Source: Caballeronia sordidicola
Lineage (GTDB): Bacteria > Pseudomonadota > Gammaproteobacteria > Burkholderiales > Burkholderiaceae
Assembly: GCF_001544455.2 (NCBI RefSeq)
Contig: NZ_FCOC02000014.1
Span: forward strand, 1 to 64,000
DNA: 64,000 nt
Direction of reading: 5' to 3'
The translations under genes were made by a program, and so were the position numbers. This document shows positions 33,174 through 41,638 of the stretch, piece by piece; position 1 is the stretch's first letter, and every line of letters begins with the position of its first letter. The notes below the pieces were generated by a model. That model worked only from the letters and a program-made list of their open reading frames with translations. It did no database searches and was not told the origin of the DNA.

Positions 33174-33866
33174 TCAGGCGGCCCGGCTCTGCCATTGCGC
33201 AAGTAAGGCGGGCAATTCGGCCATATTCTGAAAGACCTGCACCACGCCCGCCTGGCGAAGTGCTTCCGGCCCGCTATGGCCTTCCGCGTGCGGGCTGTAT
33301 CCAAACACAGTAGCGCCCGCGGCAATGCCCGCGGTCGCGCCCGTGACCGTATCTTCCACGATAGCGCAGCGCGCGGGATCGACATTCAGCGCTTTGGCCG
33401 CGGCCAGATAAACGTCCGGGTACGGTTTGCTGTGCGCCATTTCATGGCCGCTGAATATGCGGCCATGAAAGTAGTCGATCATGCCGACCTTCGAGAGCTG
33501 CATCTCGACCTTGAGGCGATCGGCCCCTGACGCCACCGCAATGCGCCCGTCGAATTCGCGGTGCACGTGCTGCACAGCCCGCAGCGCCCCGGCAATGGCG
33601 ATCAGTTCGCGATCGAGCGCGGCATTGCGCCGCTCCCGAAACTGCGAAAGCCATTGCTCCGTGATTTTCACGCCCGTCTGCGCTTCAATGAGCGGCGCCT
33701 CGTCTTTCACGGCCTTGCCGACGAAGATCCGCATCGTCTCCTCGATGCTCAGATGCCATCCGAGTTCGGCCAGCATGGCGGTCAGTACACGATTGGTGAT
33801 GGGTTCCGAATCGACGAGCACGCCGTCGCAGTCGAAAAGCACGGCATCGAAAAGAAGCTTGGGCAT
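33174..33866 (-). CDS. HAD-superfamily phosphatase (sugar-phosphate type)
   Basis: A 230-aa HAD subfamily IA hydrolase: motif I FDCDGVLVDSEP (nucleophile Asp near residue 12), motif II VASGAD, motif III Lys in HSKPYPDVY, motif IV CAIVEDTVTG. The helical cap between motifs I and II fits YieH/beta-phosphoglucomutase-like phosphatases acting on small sugar phosphates. ATG 33866 is chosen because the protein fold begins just there. Its start codon is back-to-back with the upstream region of the ProQ-like gene. Confidence 0.88.
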   Translation of the reverse strand: MPKLLFDAVLFDCDGVLVDSEPITNRVLTAMLAELGWHLSIEETMRIFVGKAVKDEAPLIEAQTGVKITEQWLSQFRERRNAALDRELIAIAGALRAVQHVHREFDGRIAVASGADRLKVEMQLSKVGMIDYFHGRIFSGHEMAHSKPYPDVYLAAAKALNVDPARCAIVEDTVTGATAGIAAGATVFGYSPHAEGHSGPEALRQAGVVQVFQNMAELPALLAQWQSRAA

Positions 33867-34003
33867 TGAAAAATGAACGTAATGGGTTCGCGCAACGGGC
33901 AAGGATACCGCACGGCAGGCGAAAATTCCCCGCTCGCCGCGCGCAAACGCTTGCAGGTCGCGGGACTGCTACAATTCAGGTTCTTTTTGCCCGGATGGAC
34001 GTG

Positions 34004-34615
34004 ATGGGATTCGAACAGCTAGCAGCACTCAAGGAACAACTTTCAAAATCGGCTGGAACGAAGGCTCCCGCGCGCGCAGACCGTACTCGGGCAAAGCCTC
34101 CCGTTTCGAAGGCGAAGCCGGCGGCGAATGCAAAACCCAATGCCAAACCGAACGCCAGACCCGCCCATGCGGTATCGAAGGCGAAACCGGCGGCGGACGT
34201 CAAACCCAATGCCAAGCCCGTGGATCCGGTAGTGGTGCATATCGGGCGGTTGCAAAAGCGTTTCCCGGCGGCTTTCCCCAAAAATCCCGCGCCCAAGGTG
34301 GCGCTCAAGATCGGCATTTTTGAAGACCTGCTCCCACATATTGCGGAGCTCAAGGTGAGTCAGGCAGAACTGCGCGACGCCATAAAGATCTGGTGCCGCG
34401 GAAGCCGCTACTGGACGGCGCTTGTCGAAAATGCCGTCCGCGTGGATCTCTCCGGTGCGGAGGCGGGTCGCGTTTCGGCTGAAGATGCGGTTCGCGCGCA
34501 AAAACTCGAGGAATCGCGGCTAGCCAGGGTGGCAGCCAAGGCATCTGCTCCCCCCGCGACGACTGCGACTGCGACGGCTACGGCTGTGGTGCCTCCTGAT
34601 CCAAGCGCGTCCTAG
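34004..34615 (+). CDS. ProQ/FinO-domain RNA-binding protein
   Basis: A 203-aa protein. The N-terminal 75 residues are a Lys/Pro/Ala linker, followed by a ProQ/FinO domain (about residues 80-165) with RLQKRFPAAFP, LKIGIFEDLLP and WCRGSRYWTALV, then an Ala/Thr-rich tail. The domain is an RNA chaperone that binds stem-loops with 3' tails. Placing the disordered linker before rather than after the domain differs from E. coli ProQ. The linker carries a 44-bp tandem DNA repeat. Start at 34004 has GGATGG upstream. Confidence 0.87.
   Translation: MGFEQLAALKEQLSKSAGTKAPARADRTRAKPPVSKAKPAANAKPNAKPNARPAHAVSKAKPAADVKPNAKPVDPVVVHIGRLQKRFPAAFPKNPAPKVALKIGIFEDLLPHIAELKVSQAELRDAIKIWCRGSRYWTALVENAVRVDLSGAEAGRVSAEDAVRAQKLEESRLARVAAKASAPPATTATATATAVVPPDPSAS
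34106..34218 (+). repeat. Two-copy 44-bp repeat inside the ProQ-like gene
   Basis: 34106-34149 and 34175-34218 are near identical, period 69 bp (23 codons), encoding SKAKPAAxxKPNAKP twice. It duplicates the basic disordered linker and could vary in copy number between strains. Confidence 0.7.
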
Positions 34616-35004
34616 ACGCCGGGCGCGTACTGCATTTCGCCGTTCCCGAACGACCAGTTTTCGCGTTGGACGTCAATAAGACTGATCCATACGTCCTCGA
34701 TTCGCAGTCCCGCCTTTTGATGAATGCCTTCTGCGACCGCTTTGTAAAAGGCCTTCTTCACCTCGACTGTGCGCCCCGCGTTCCACGTCACTTGAATGAA
34801 AACGATACCGGGCGAGTAATCAATGCCCAGATATCCTTCGGACGGGTACACGAGTTCGTCGGATTCATGGCGAGTGATGATCTGAAACTTGTCGTGCGCC
34901 GGAACATTCGCGACGGTAACCATGGCGTCGTATATAACGGTGCTGATGGTTTGAACGCTTTCGGCAGAGGCCTCTTTCGAGATATTGATTCTGACCAGCG
35001 GCAT
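34612..35004 (-). CDS. Tautomerase-family protein
   Basis: A 130-aa protein of the 4-oxalocrotonate tautomerase/MIF superfamily. Mature N-terminal Pro (MPLVRINI) would be the catalytic base. The remainder (ISTVIYDAMVTVANVPAHDKFQ, AEGIHQKAGLRIEDVWISL) fits the longer, 120-130-residue tautomerase_2 group. AGGAG is 6 bp before ATG 35004. The frame stays open upstream to 35709 but only because it antisenses the next gene. A DUF421 gene lies 47 bp upstream on the same strand. Confidence 0.87.
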   Translation of the reverse strand: MPLVRINISKEASAESVQTISTVIYDAMVTVANVPAHDKFQIITRHESDELVYPSEGYLGIDYSPGIVFIQVTWNAGRTVEVKKAFYKAVAEGIHQKAGLRIEDVWISLIDVQRENWSFGNGEMQYAPGV

Positions 35005-35051
35005 ATCGGCTCCTAAATGTGGTTCAGTGCCTGCATCGATTGAATTGTTTC

Positions 35052-35537
35052 TCACTTTCGATCGCGGATAATACTGATTTCTCCATTGCGCTCGAGAAAA
35101 ACATATCGTACGCCTGCAAGATCCAGCGTTCCTGATTGACGGCGATTGCTTTCCAGTACGTCGGCCGCAGTCACCAGTGCAGCCGCCATCTGCCGCTCGT
35201 TGAAGCGCCCTTCCCGATACAACTCGCGTTCCACACCGCCTACGAGCTTCTCCAGCCACCGGGAATGGACGCAACCCCATGCAAGCATGCGATGCATCAC
35301 CACGATAACAAGCGATGCGACCGCGGTCGGGATTGCAGGGGAAGCGCCCACGATGACCCGCGAAAGAGTCGCTCCCAGCAGGATCGCGACGACGTAATCG
35401 AACGGCGAGCGCTGGCCAAACGACCGGCGACCCGAGATTCGGATCAACGCGAGGGCCAATATGAACACGGCGACGCCTCTCGCGGCCATCTGGTACTCGT
35501 CCAGATCCCGTCCGCTGCCAAACAGGGCTTCGATCAT
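35052..35537 (-). CDS. DUF421/YetF-family membrane protein
   Basis: A 161-aa protein with two or three N-terminal hydrophobic helices and a cytoplasmic C-terminal domain (ERELYREGRFNERQM..., LAGVRYVFLERNGEISII) diagnostic of DUF421/YetF. The RISGRRSFGQRSPFDYVVAILLG segment is the family signature. GGAGG is 7 bp before ATG 35537. Members influence spore or envelope properties in Bacillus; no function is established in proteobacteria. Confidence 0.85.
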   Translation of the reverse strand: MIEALFGSGRDLDEYQMAARGVAVFILALALIRISGRRSFGQRSPFDYVVAILLGATLSRVIVGASPAIPTAVASLVIVVMHRMLAWGCVHSRWLEKLVGGVERELYREGRFNERQMAAALVTAADVLESNRRQSGTLDLAGVRYVFLERNGEISIIRDRK

Positions 35538-35681
35538 TGTGCCGCCTCCTTTTTCGCTCCTGTGTCCCGCCAACACGATCCCATGCAACTGGCGTGCTGC
35601 GACCCCGGCGTCTCCGAAGATCGATCGGACATGCCGGAGTTCGCAGACAGAGTGACATCTCCGTGTCGCTAAGCCACGCGT

Positions 35682-37001
35682 CTAGCCTCCCGCCTTTGTC
35701 ACACGCCACACGGTGTTACCGGCGTCGTCGGCAATGACGAGCGCACCGTCCTTGTCCTGGGCAAGGCCGACCGGCGCGCCATATAGCTGCTTTTCATCGG
35801 CGGAAACGAAGCCGGTGACCACAGGCTTCGGCGTGCCGACCGGCTTGCCATTTTCGAACGCCACGTAGGCGACCGCATAACCGCTCAGCGGCGAACGGTC
35901 CCAACTGCCATGTTCGCCGATAAACGCGCCGCCCTTGTACTGCGCCGGCAGGTTGTTGCCCGTATAGAACAGCAGTCCAAGCGGTGCGACGTGGGAGCCG
36001 ATCGCATAATCCGGCTTGATCGCCTTCGCGACCAGATCCGGACGCTGCGGCTGGACCCGCCGATCGACATTCTGACCATAATAGCTATACGGCCAGCCAT
36101 AAAAGCCGCCGTCCTGCACAGATGTCAGATAGTCGGGCACGAGATCCGCGCCGATTTCATCGCGCTCATTCGCGACCGTCCAGAGCCGCCCCGTTGCCGG
36201 TTCCCATTGCAGCCCGGTCGGATTGCGGATCCCGGCAGCAAAGATCCGGCTCGCGCCCGTCGTGATATCGACTTCCAGCACGTTTGCACGGCGGTACTCC
36301 ACATCAAGCCCGTTCTCGCTGACATTGCTGTTCGAGCCGACGCCGACATACAGCTTCTTGCCGTCGGGGCTCGCGAGCAGCGCCTTGGTCCAGTGATGAT
36401 TGACCCTGTCCGGAAGGTCGGCGAGTTCGACTCCAGGCGTTGAGATTTCCGTTGCGCCGGAGGTGTACGGAAATTTCAGGATCGCATCGGTATCGGCAAC
36501 ATAGAGCGTGTCGCCGACCAGTTGCATGCCAAACGGCGAATGCAGGTGATCGATGAACACGTGCTTGTCCCATTCACCACTGCCATCGGCGCGCTTTCGC
36601 AGCAGCGTAATGCGGTTTCCGCCCTTTGCCTCCTTGCCCGAACGGCTCTGGACCATGCCGGCGATCAACTGCTTCGGCGTGGTAACGGGCTCGGCATCCG
36701 GGCTGCTCGATTCCGCCACCAGGATGTCGCCGTTAGGCAGGCCGTAGACCTGCCGCGGATGTTGGAGCCCGGACGCAATCTTTTCGATCTTCAGGCCGTC
36801 CAGCACCTTCGGTGTTTCGTTATTCTGCCAGCCAACGTGCTTCGGCACCTGCATGGGAGGCGTGAAGAAATTCTGTGCGCTCGGCAACGGCGGATTCGCG
36901 CCGGCCTGATGCTCGGAGTCGTACTTGGCGCGCTCGTTACATCCGCTGATCGAGGCTGCGACGGCGATCGCGATGACGCTGGTCAAGATGGATCTATTCA
37001 C
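35682..37001 (-). CDS. Sorbosone dehydrogenase-like PQQ-type beta-propeller lipoprotein
   Basis: A 439-aa exported lipoprotein (lipobox SISGC, Cys21). The mature part is a six-blade beta-propeller of the soluble glucose/L-sorbosone dehydrogenase family with VLEVDITTGASRIFAAGIRNP, LWTVANERDEIGADLVPDYL and GEHGSWDRSPLSGY. These enzymes oxidise sugars or aldoses in the periplasm using PQQ. Whether this one binds PQQ is inference. Start overlaps by 8 bp the end of the upstream DUF2231 gene, so the two are one unit. Confidence 0.87.
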   Translation of the reverse strand: MNRSILTSVIAIAVAASISGCNERAKYDSEHQAGANPPLPSAQNFFTPPMQVPKHVGWQNNETPKVLDGLKIEKIASGLQHPRQVYGLPNGDILVAESSSPDAEPVTTPKQLIAGMVQSRSGKEAKGGNRITLLRKRADGSGEWDKHVFIDHLHSPFGMQLVGDTLYVADTDAILKFPYTSGATEISTPGVELADLPDRVNHHWTKALLASPDGKKLYVGVGSNSNVSENGLDVEYRRANVLEVDITTGASRIFAAGIRNPTGLQWEPATGRLWTVANERDEIGADLVPDYLTSVQDGGFYGWPYSYYGQNVDRRVQPQRPDLVAKAIKPDYAIGSHVAPLGLLFYTGNNLPAQYKGGAFIGEHGSWDRSPLSGYAVAYVAFENGKPVGTPKPVVTGFVSADEKQLYGAPVGLAQDKDGALVIADDAGNTVWRVTKAGG

Positions 37002-37437
37002 GAGTCGTCTCCTTGAAACCGAACTTGTCGAACGCGAGCATGATGTGTCCGAGGCTTAGCAAGACCACGGTAATCACCGAGAGAATGACGTTCAGCGGGA
37101 CCATTGCATAAGCATCGCGGCTATGAACAAAAGCATTCACGATCGCCACGATGATCCCGAGCAGGTTCAGCCAGAAATCGGGTTTCTCGTTATTCCTCAC
37201 CGTATATCGCGCTCCGAACCAGACGTGGCCGAGATTGATCAGGCGTGGAATGATCGCGAAAAACAGTCCCGTGGTGACGAGCCACGCCGCGCCTTTCCCC
37301 CAGAACACATTGGCTGTGATCGCGTAGATGATGTCGAAAATGAGTGCGCCGACGAAGAGTCCGAACGGGATGGGATTCAAGAGATCGAAAAGCGAGGTGG
37401 CCAGTCTTGACCGATATCTCGAGCTAGTTGGAGTCAT
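36994..37437 (-). CDS. DUF2231 membrane protein
   Basis: A 147-aa protein with four predicted helices. NPIPFGLFVGALIFDIIYAI near residue 20 and LNLLGIIVAIVNAFVHSRD match the DUF2231 family. A AAGGA sequence stands 8-9 bp before ATG 37437. It overlaps the sorbosone dehydrogenase-like lipoprotein gene, as is common for this pair, and may anchor or accept electrons from it. The 270-bp stretch beyond it toward hipA shows nothing I can annotate. Confidence 0.8.
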   Translation of the reverse strand: MTPTSSRYRSRLATSLFDLLNPIPFGLFVGALIFDIIYAITANVFWGKGAAWLVTTGLFFAIIPRLINLGHVWFGARYTVRNNEKPDFWLNLLGIIVAIVNAFVHSRDAYAMVPLNVILSVITVVLLSLGHIMLAFDKFGFKETTRE

Positions 37438-37708
37438 GGATAAGTCCTTTACTGAAGGTAAAGATGCGACAAACGATGCCCCGGTCATGGCTGCCCAGAT
37501 GCAATATCGAGACTTTCCGCGCTGCATCGTCTTTCCGGCTCGTGCCGCCTGGACCTCGGGTCATGCAGCGCAATCTCACACGGCATTGCTGTCTTTCAAG
37601 ACCACGCAACGCATCTACGAAAGGATTTTGCAAGCAGTGCGAGCAGCGTTTTCCAGGCGGCTGAGCCACCTGCCTATCGCACGTCACGTGCCCGGCAGCG
37701 CCGCGGTC

Positions 37709-39043
37709 CTATTCGCGCCTGGCCAGTTTCCGGTTCAACCGGTTCATGCCTTTGAAAACCGATTCGGCAAGATCCATTGGAAACGATCGGGGTAACAGCG
37801 CCGCCACCTCGTCGATCACCTTCGCGGTAAGGTCCGTCAGCGCATCGATCATCTGCTCGACAGCGGGTATCGACAGTCCCGTGCGTTGTCCCTGTTCGAT
37901 CCAATTGCGGCGTTGTATGTCGTTTATCAGGTAGTGGACGTTCTTGCTGCGTACCGCCATGGCGAGTCTTGCCCGCTGCGCCGCCAGCTTGTTCGGACCC
38001 GTGCCGATAATCGGATGAGCCGAAAGCACGTCATAAAGGGGTGTTGCTTCGTACCGGTTGCCCGGCAGATGCGCGATGCTGAAATTCTTCGCGTGACCGT
38101 CGGTTGCGGCAAGCAGCCAAAAGACCATCTGCGCCAGGAAAAAGTTGCGGCGATCCTGTAGCGCGCGCTCGGACCCGTAGAGCACGTCCATGATCGGCTC
38201 AATACCCGGGCCGCCGTCGGACTGATATTTGTTGAGCGCCGGCGTGCCCGTCGCCTGGCACATGTCCTCTTGCGGCAAACGCAGGATCCAGGACGTGTCG
38301 CTCGACATTCTGCGATCGAAGCGCTCGACCACAAGCACCTTCTGATCCTCGAACGCCGCCATCTCGCAACGGGCGATGGGCAGTCCATATGCGGCAACGA
38401 TTTTTGAACAAAGCCATTCGTTTTCCACCGACGTGCGCATGTCGGCGCGCATGTTGCCGACGAGTCCGAGCGGCAGCTTGAAGATGTGCGTGGTGGGCGT
38501 GCTGCCCTCGGGCAGGATCCATCGGCCTTTATGCCACAAAAGAGCGGTTTTTTCCTGCGCGCCCGCTATGGACAGCCGCAGATCATCAAGCGGTTCGTGC
38601 TGCCCCATGTTCGGTGTGGACGTGGTGTCCCGCAGCAGCTGCGAGATCTCCTTCGTGCTGAGCGGGCGCCCCCTGATGGTTTCAAGATCGACCGGGCTTT
38701 CGCCGGGCAGCAGAATCTGGACCGCGCCCACGCAGTCGCGCCCCAGCTTGGCAAGCAGTTGGAACGGCGCCGTGCCGCCTGTTTTATAGCGAGCGGCAAT
38801 GCGACGCCGGATGGGTTCACTGTCGGGAAGCAGGTTGTCGAAATAGTCTGCCACCACCTGCCCTCTATAAGGCTGGTTGCCGGGCGTAAATGGCAGCGAC
38901 AGCGACAGAGGACGTCCCTGGGGATCCTCGAGCCAATCGTCCCGATACACGAGCCGCTCGCCGGATGGCGTGGTCTCCCAGGAACCGACGGGCAAACCGT
39001 TCATCCACAGGTCGAGCCGGCTTGGTTCAGAGCGGCGTGCCAT
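37709..39043 (-). CDS. hipA: HipA-family Ser/Thr kinase toxin
   Basis: A 444-aa HipA kinase. N-terminal couple domain, then the P-loop-like SIAGAQEKTALL (residues 158-169), VERFDRR (239-245), the catalytic loop DGHAKNFS (Asp315, Lys319, Asn320) and metal-binding Asp338 in PLYDVLS; all expected kinase residues are present, so it should be active. E. coli HipA phosphorylates glutamyl-tRNA synthetase, halting growth. It starts 2 bp after the stop of hipB, typical type II toxin-antitoxin order. Confidence 0.93.
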   Translation of the reverse strand: MARRSEPSRLDLWMNGLPVGSWETTPSGERLVYRDDWLEDPQGRPLSLSLPFTPGNQPYRGQVVADYFDNLLPDSEPIRRRIAARYKTGGTAPFQLLAKLGRDCVGAVQILLPGESPVDLETIRGRPLSTKEISQLLRDTTSTPNMGQHEPLDDLRLSIAGAQEKTALLWHKGRWILPEGSTPTTHIFKLPLGLVGNMRADMRTSVENEWLCSKIVAAYGLPIARCEMAAFEDQKVLVVERFDRRMSSDTSWILRLPQEDMCQATGTPALNKYQSDGGPGIEPIMDVLYGSERALQDRRNFFLAQMVFWLLAATDGHAKNFSIAHLPGNRYEATPLYDVLSAHPIIGTGPNKLAAQRARLAMAVRSKNVHYLINDIQRRNWIEQGQRTGLSIPAVEQMIDALTDLTAKVIDEVAALLPRSFPMDLAESVFKGMNRLNRKLARRE

Positions 39044-39045
39044 GC

Positions 39046-39456
39046 TTACCAGTTCTCTCTTTTCTTGGCGGCGGCCCGACCGGAACTCAAGGCTGAAAGG
39101 GCGGCCTTTCGCGCGATGGTTTTGGTCGCGGGCCCGGTGACCGGTTTGCCGTCTTTGTCACGGGATTTGCCCGCTGACGCCGGTTTTTTTGCGGAGCGCG
39201 CGACGCCTTTTTGATTCTCGACGACCTTTGATTGTGGTTGATCGGACTGAGTCAGCATCAGATCGACGCTCAGTACGCGCAAAACCTTGAAAAAGCGCTC
39301 GACGCTGACTGCTTCGGGATTGGCCTCCAGTTGGGCGTATGTCTGCTGGGTGACACCGAGATGACTGGCCACCATTGCCTGCGTGAGTCCCGCAGCCTTG
39401 CGAAATCCCAGCAGGATAGGCCGCAACTGGCTCAGCGTTTTGACAGGGTGGTTCAC
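39046..39456 (-). CDS. hipB: HipB-type XRE antitoxin with long basic tail
   Basis: A 136-aa protein. Residues 7-65 are an XRE helix-turn-helix (LGFRKAAGLTQAMVASHLGVT...YAQLEANP). The following 60-70 residues are a Lys/Ala/Ser-rich basic tail (AKKPASAGKSRDKD...) far longer than that of E. coli HipB (88 aa in total). Start is probably GTG 39456 with GGAG 7 bp upstream. It should neutralise HipA and repress its own promoter at the three 16-bp dyads immediately upstream. Confidence 0.9.
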   Translation of the reverse strand: MNHPVKTLSQLRPILLGFRKAAGLTQAMVASHLGVTQQTYAQLEANPEAVSVERFFKVLRVLSVDLMLTQSDQPQSKVVENQKGVARSAKKPASAGKSRDKDGKPVTGPATKTIARKAALSALSSGRAAAKKRENW

Positions 39457-39483
39457 GCGAAATCTCCGGTGGTCGAACAGAAT

Positions 39484-39553
39484 ACAGGTTATAGGCTGTA
39501 TTGTTGAATAACAGTCTATAGCCTGTATTTACGATTTACAAGCGATAGCTTGT
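39484..39553. promoter_or_regulatory. Three 16-bp operators of hipBA, exactly 27 bp apart
   Basis: ACAGGTTATAGGCTGT (39484-39499), ACAGTCTATAGCCTGT (39511-39526) and ACAAGCGATAGCTTGT (39538-39553) are imperfect-to-perfect dyads sharing ACA(G/A)-N3-(T/G)ATAG-N-(C/T)TGT. Starts are 27 bp apart each time, about 2.6 helical turns. They fill the 100 bp before hipB and overlap where the promoter must be. Autorepression by HipB with HipA as co-repressor is expected from the family. Confidence 0.75.
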
Positions 39554-39575
39554 AAATTGGGACACCCGTTGCAGA

Positions 39576-40493
39576 TCAAAACTCCAGCATTTCCGTCGGC
39601 CTGGCTTTCACGAATTCAATGAAAACGCGCAGCGGCGCAGGCAGATGCCTGCGCCCCGGATAGTACAAGAACGGCCCCGGGAAACGCTGCCACCACGGCT
39701 CCAAAATCGGCTCCAGCGCGCCGCTATCCAGGTGCGGGCGCAGCATTGCCTCGAACAGATGGATGACGCCCACGCCCGCCACGGCGGTACTGATGGCAAG
39801 GTCCACAGCCGCGCCCGGCCTCACGAGAAGCGGTCCCGGCGGATCCAGCCGCACCACCTCGCCGTCCCGCTCGAAATTCCACGTTGGCATTGCGCCGCCG
39901 GCAAACTGGCCGCGCAGGCATGCGTGCGTGAGCAGTTCACGCGGGTGCGTGGGCCTTCCATGTGTATCCAGATACTCGGGCGCCGCGGCGGTCGCGAAAC
40001 GCTGGACTCGCGGCCCTATCGGGATGGCAATCATGTCCTGCTCGAGACGTTCGTCGTAGCGAATGCCCGCGTCGCAGCCAATCGAAAGCACGTCGACGAA
40101 ACCATCTTCGACCACGACCTCCACGCGTATGTCGGGATAAGCCTTGAGAAATGGCGCGATGACCGTTGGCAGAACAATCCGCGCGGCGCTCGACGGTACG
40201 TTCAGCTTGAGCGTGCCCGTTGGGGTGTCGCGGAAACCGTTCAGCACGTCCAGCGCGGCTTCCATTTCGCCAAACAAGGGCGTGAGCTTGCCGATAAGAC
40301 GCTCCCCCGCTTCCGTTGGCGCCACGCTGCGTGTGGTGCGGTTGAGCAAACGCAAACCGAGTTTCGACTCGAGCCGCTGCACCGCGATGCTGAGGCTCGA
40401 GGCCGATACCCCGCTGATGCGCGCCGCATCCCGAAAGCCGCCCGCGCGCGCCACCGATACAAAAGCGGCCAGATCGTTGAATTCCATATTCAT
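39576..40493 (-). CDS. LysR-family transcriptional regulator
   Basis: A 305-aa LysR protein, HTH at about residues 18-40 (GGFRDAARISGVSASSLSIAVQ) and a C-terminal effector domain. It is similar in style to the two LysR proteins at the left end of the window (DGFVDVLSIGCDAGIRY). It is divergent from an aldo/keto reductase gene with 95 bp between starts, its likely target. GTTCAAT repeats lie in the shared promoter region. Confidence 0.9.
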   Translation of the reverse strand: MNMEFNDLAAFVSVARAGGFRDAARISGVSASSLSIAVQRLESKLGLRLLNRTTRSVAPTEAGERLIGKLTPLFGEMEAALDVLNGFRDTPTGTLKLNVPSSAARIVLPTVIAPFLKAYPDIRVEVVVEDGFVDVLSIGCDAGIRYDERLEQDMIAIPIGPRVQRFATAAAPEYLDTHGRPTHPRELLTHACLRGQFAGGAMPTWNFERDGEVVRLDPPGPLLVRPGAAVDLAISTAVAGVGVIHLFEAMLRPHLDSGALEPILEPWWQRFPGPFLYYPGRRHLPAPLRVFIEFVKARPTEMLEF

Positions 40494-40494
40494 T

Positions 40495-40541
40495 GTTCAA
40501 TATTTATAACGACCCGTTCAATTTAGATGGGATTATCGAAC
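40495..40541. promoter_or_regulatory. GTTCAAT repeats between divergent lysR and aldo/keto reductase genes
   Basis: GTTCAAT occurs at 40495-40501 and 40516-40522, 21 bp apart (two helical turns), and ATCGAAC (40535-40541) is an inverted near-copy. The arrangement fits a LysR tetramer contacting tandem sites; inferred from position and spacing. Confidence 0.4.
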
Positions 40542-40588
40542 AACGCAAATGGCTGGATACTGGTGGTTACACTTTCCAGGAGATCACC

Positions 40589-41470
40589 ATGCCGAACTTA
40601 AATTCCGGCGAAACCTTTTCACTTGGCGGGCGCACGGTGCGCCGCCTGGGCTACGGCGCCATGCAACTGGCCGGACCCGGCGTATTCGGGCCGCCGAAGG
40701 ACCGGGACGCGGCGCTCGCCGTGCTTCGCGAAGCAGTGGATTCGGGCGTCAATCACATCGATACAAGCGATTTCTACGGCCCGCATGTCACTAATCAGAT
40801 CATCCGCGAGGCGCTTCATCCGTATCCGGACGACCTCGTGATCGTCACGAAGGTCGGCGCTGATCGCGGTGCGGACGGCTCATGGATACCGGCGTTCGAG
40901 CCCGAAGACATCGCGCGCGGCGTCCACGATAACCTTCGTAACCTCGGGCTCGACGCGCTCGACGTCGTGAACATGCGCAGCATGGGCAACATTCACGCTC
41001 CCGCTGAAGGCTCGATTGCGAAGCAGGTCGAGGCGCTCGCCGGGCTTCAGCGCCAGGGGCTCGTACGTCACATCGGGCTGAGCAACGTGACCTCGAAGCA
41101 GGTCGCCGAGGCGCAGGGCATAGCGGAGATTGTCTGCGTGCAAAACCACTACAACCTGATTCAGAGAAGCGACGACGCACTGGTCGACGAACTCGCGGCG
41201 CAGGGAATCGCCTATGTGCCCTTCTTCCCGCTTGGCGGCTTCACGCCGATTCAATCGTCCGCGCTCCTGGGCATTGCCGGAAAGCTGGGCGCCACGCCCA
41301 TGCAGGTGGCGCTTGCGTGGCTTTTGCATCGCTCGCCGAACATTCTGTTGATCCCCGGCACCTCGTCGCTCACGCATCTGCGCGAGAACCTGCAAGCGGC
41401 GCAACTTCAGTTGAGCGGCGCGGTCCTCACCGAACTCGATACGCTGGGTGAAGCACAGCCCGGGCATTGA
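40589..41470 (+). CDS. Aldo/keto reductase
   Basis: A 293-aa NAD(P)H-dependent oxidoreductase with the (alpha/beta)8 AKR fold. The catalytic tetrad positions are recognisable: Asp and Tyr in HIDTSDFYGPH, Lys in VIVTKVG; GLSNVTSKQVAEA and CVQNHYNLIQR form the cofactor side, and IPGTSSLTHLRENL binds the NADP phosphate. The typical His after strand 4 is replaced by MRSMG, so substrate positioning may differ from canonical AKRs. CAGGAG is 6 bp before ATG 40589. Divergent LysR is its probable regulator. Confidence 0.9.
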   Translation: MPNLNSGETFSLGGRTVRRLGYGAMQLAGPGVFGPPKDRDAALAVLREAVDSGVNHIDTSDFYGPHVTNQIIREALHPYPDDLVIVTKVGADRGADGSWIPAFEPEDIARGVHDNLRNLGLDALDVVNMRSMGNIHAPAEGSIAKQVEALAGLQRQGLVRHIGLSNVTSKQVAEAQGIAEIVCVQNHYNLIQRSDDALVDELAAQGIAYVPFFPLGGFTPIQSSALLGIAGKLGATPMQVALAWLLHRSPNILLIPGTSSLTHLRENLQAAQLQLSGAVLTELDTLGEAQPGH

Positions 41471-41638
41471 TCGCAGCATAGGAAAACAACGCGCTGAGAT
41501 GCCTTGCGACATCATGGCGCGATAGATTTTCTATTGCCTCGAATAACTTATCGTCGATAGTCGATGCATTGGAAACCACGGATACTCCTGCCTCAGTAGT
41601 TCGCCTTGACTCAACTCCAACCCGCAAGGACCAGAGAC

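Noticed and set aside
34612..35709. A 365-residue fused protein
   Set aside because: The upstream part is an out-of-frame overlap with the DUF421 gene; a strong ribosome site and N-terminal Pro fix the tautomerase start at 35004.
39484..39553. Short CRISPR-like array (three regularly spaced repeats)
   Set aside because: The units are 16-bp dyads that differ from one another, spaced 27 bp, and lie in the hipB promoter; there are no cas genes.
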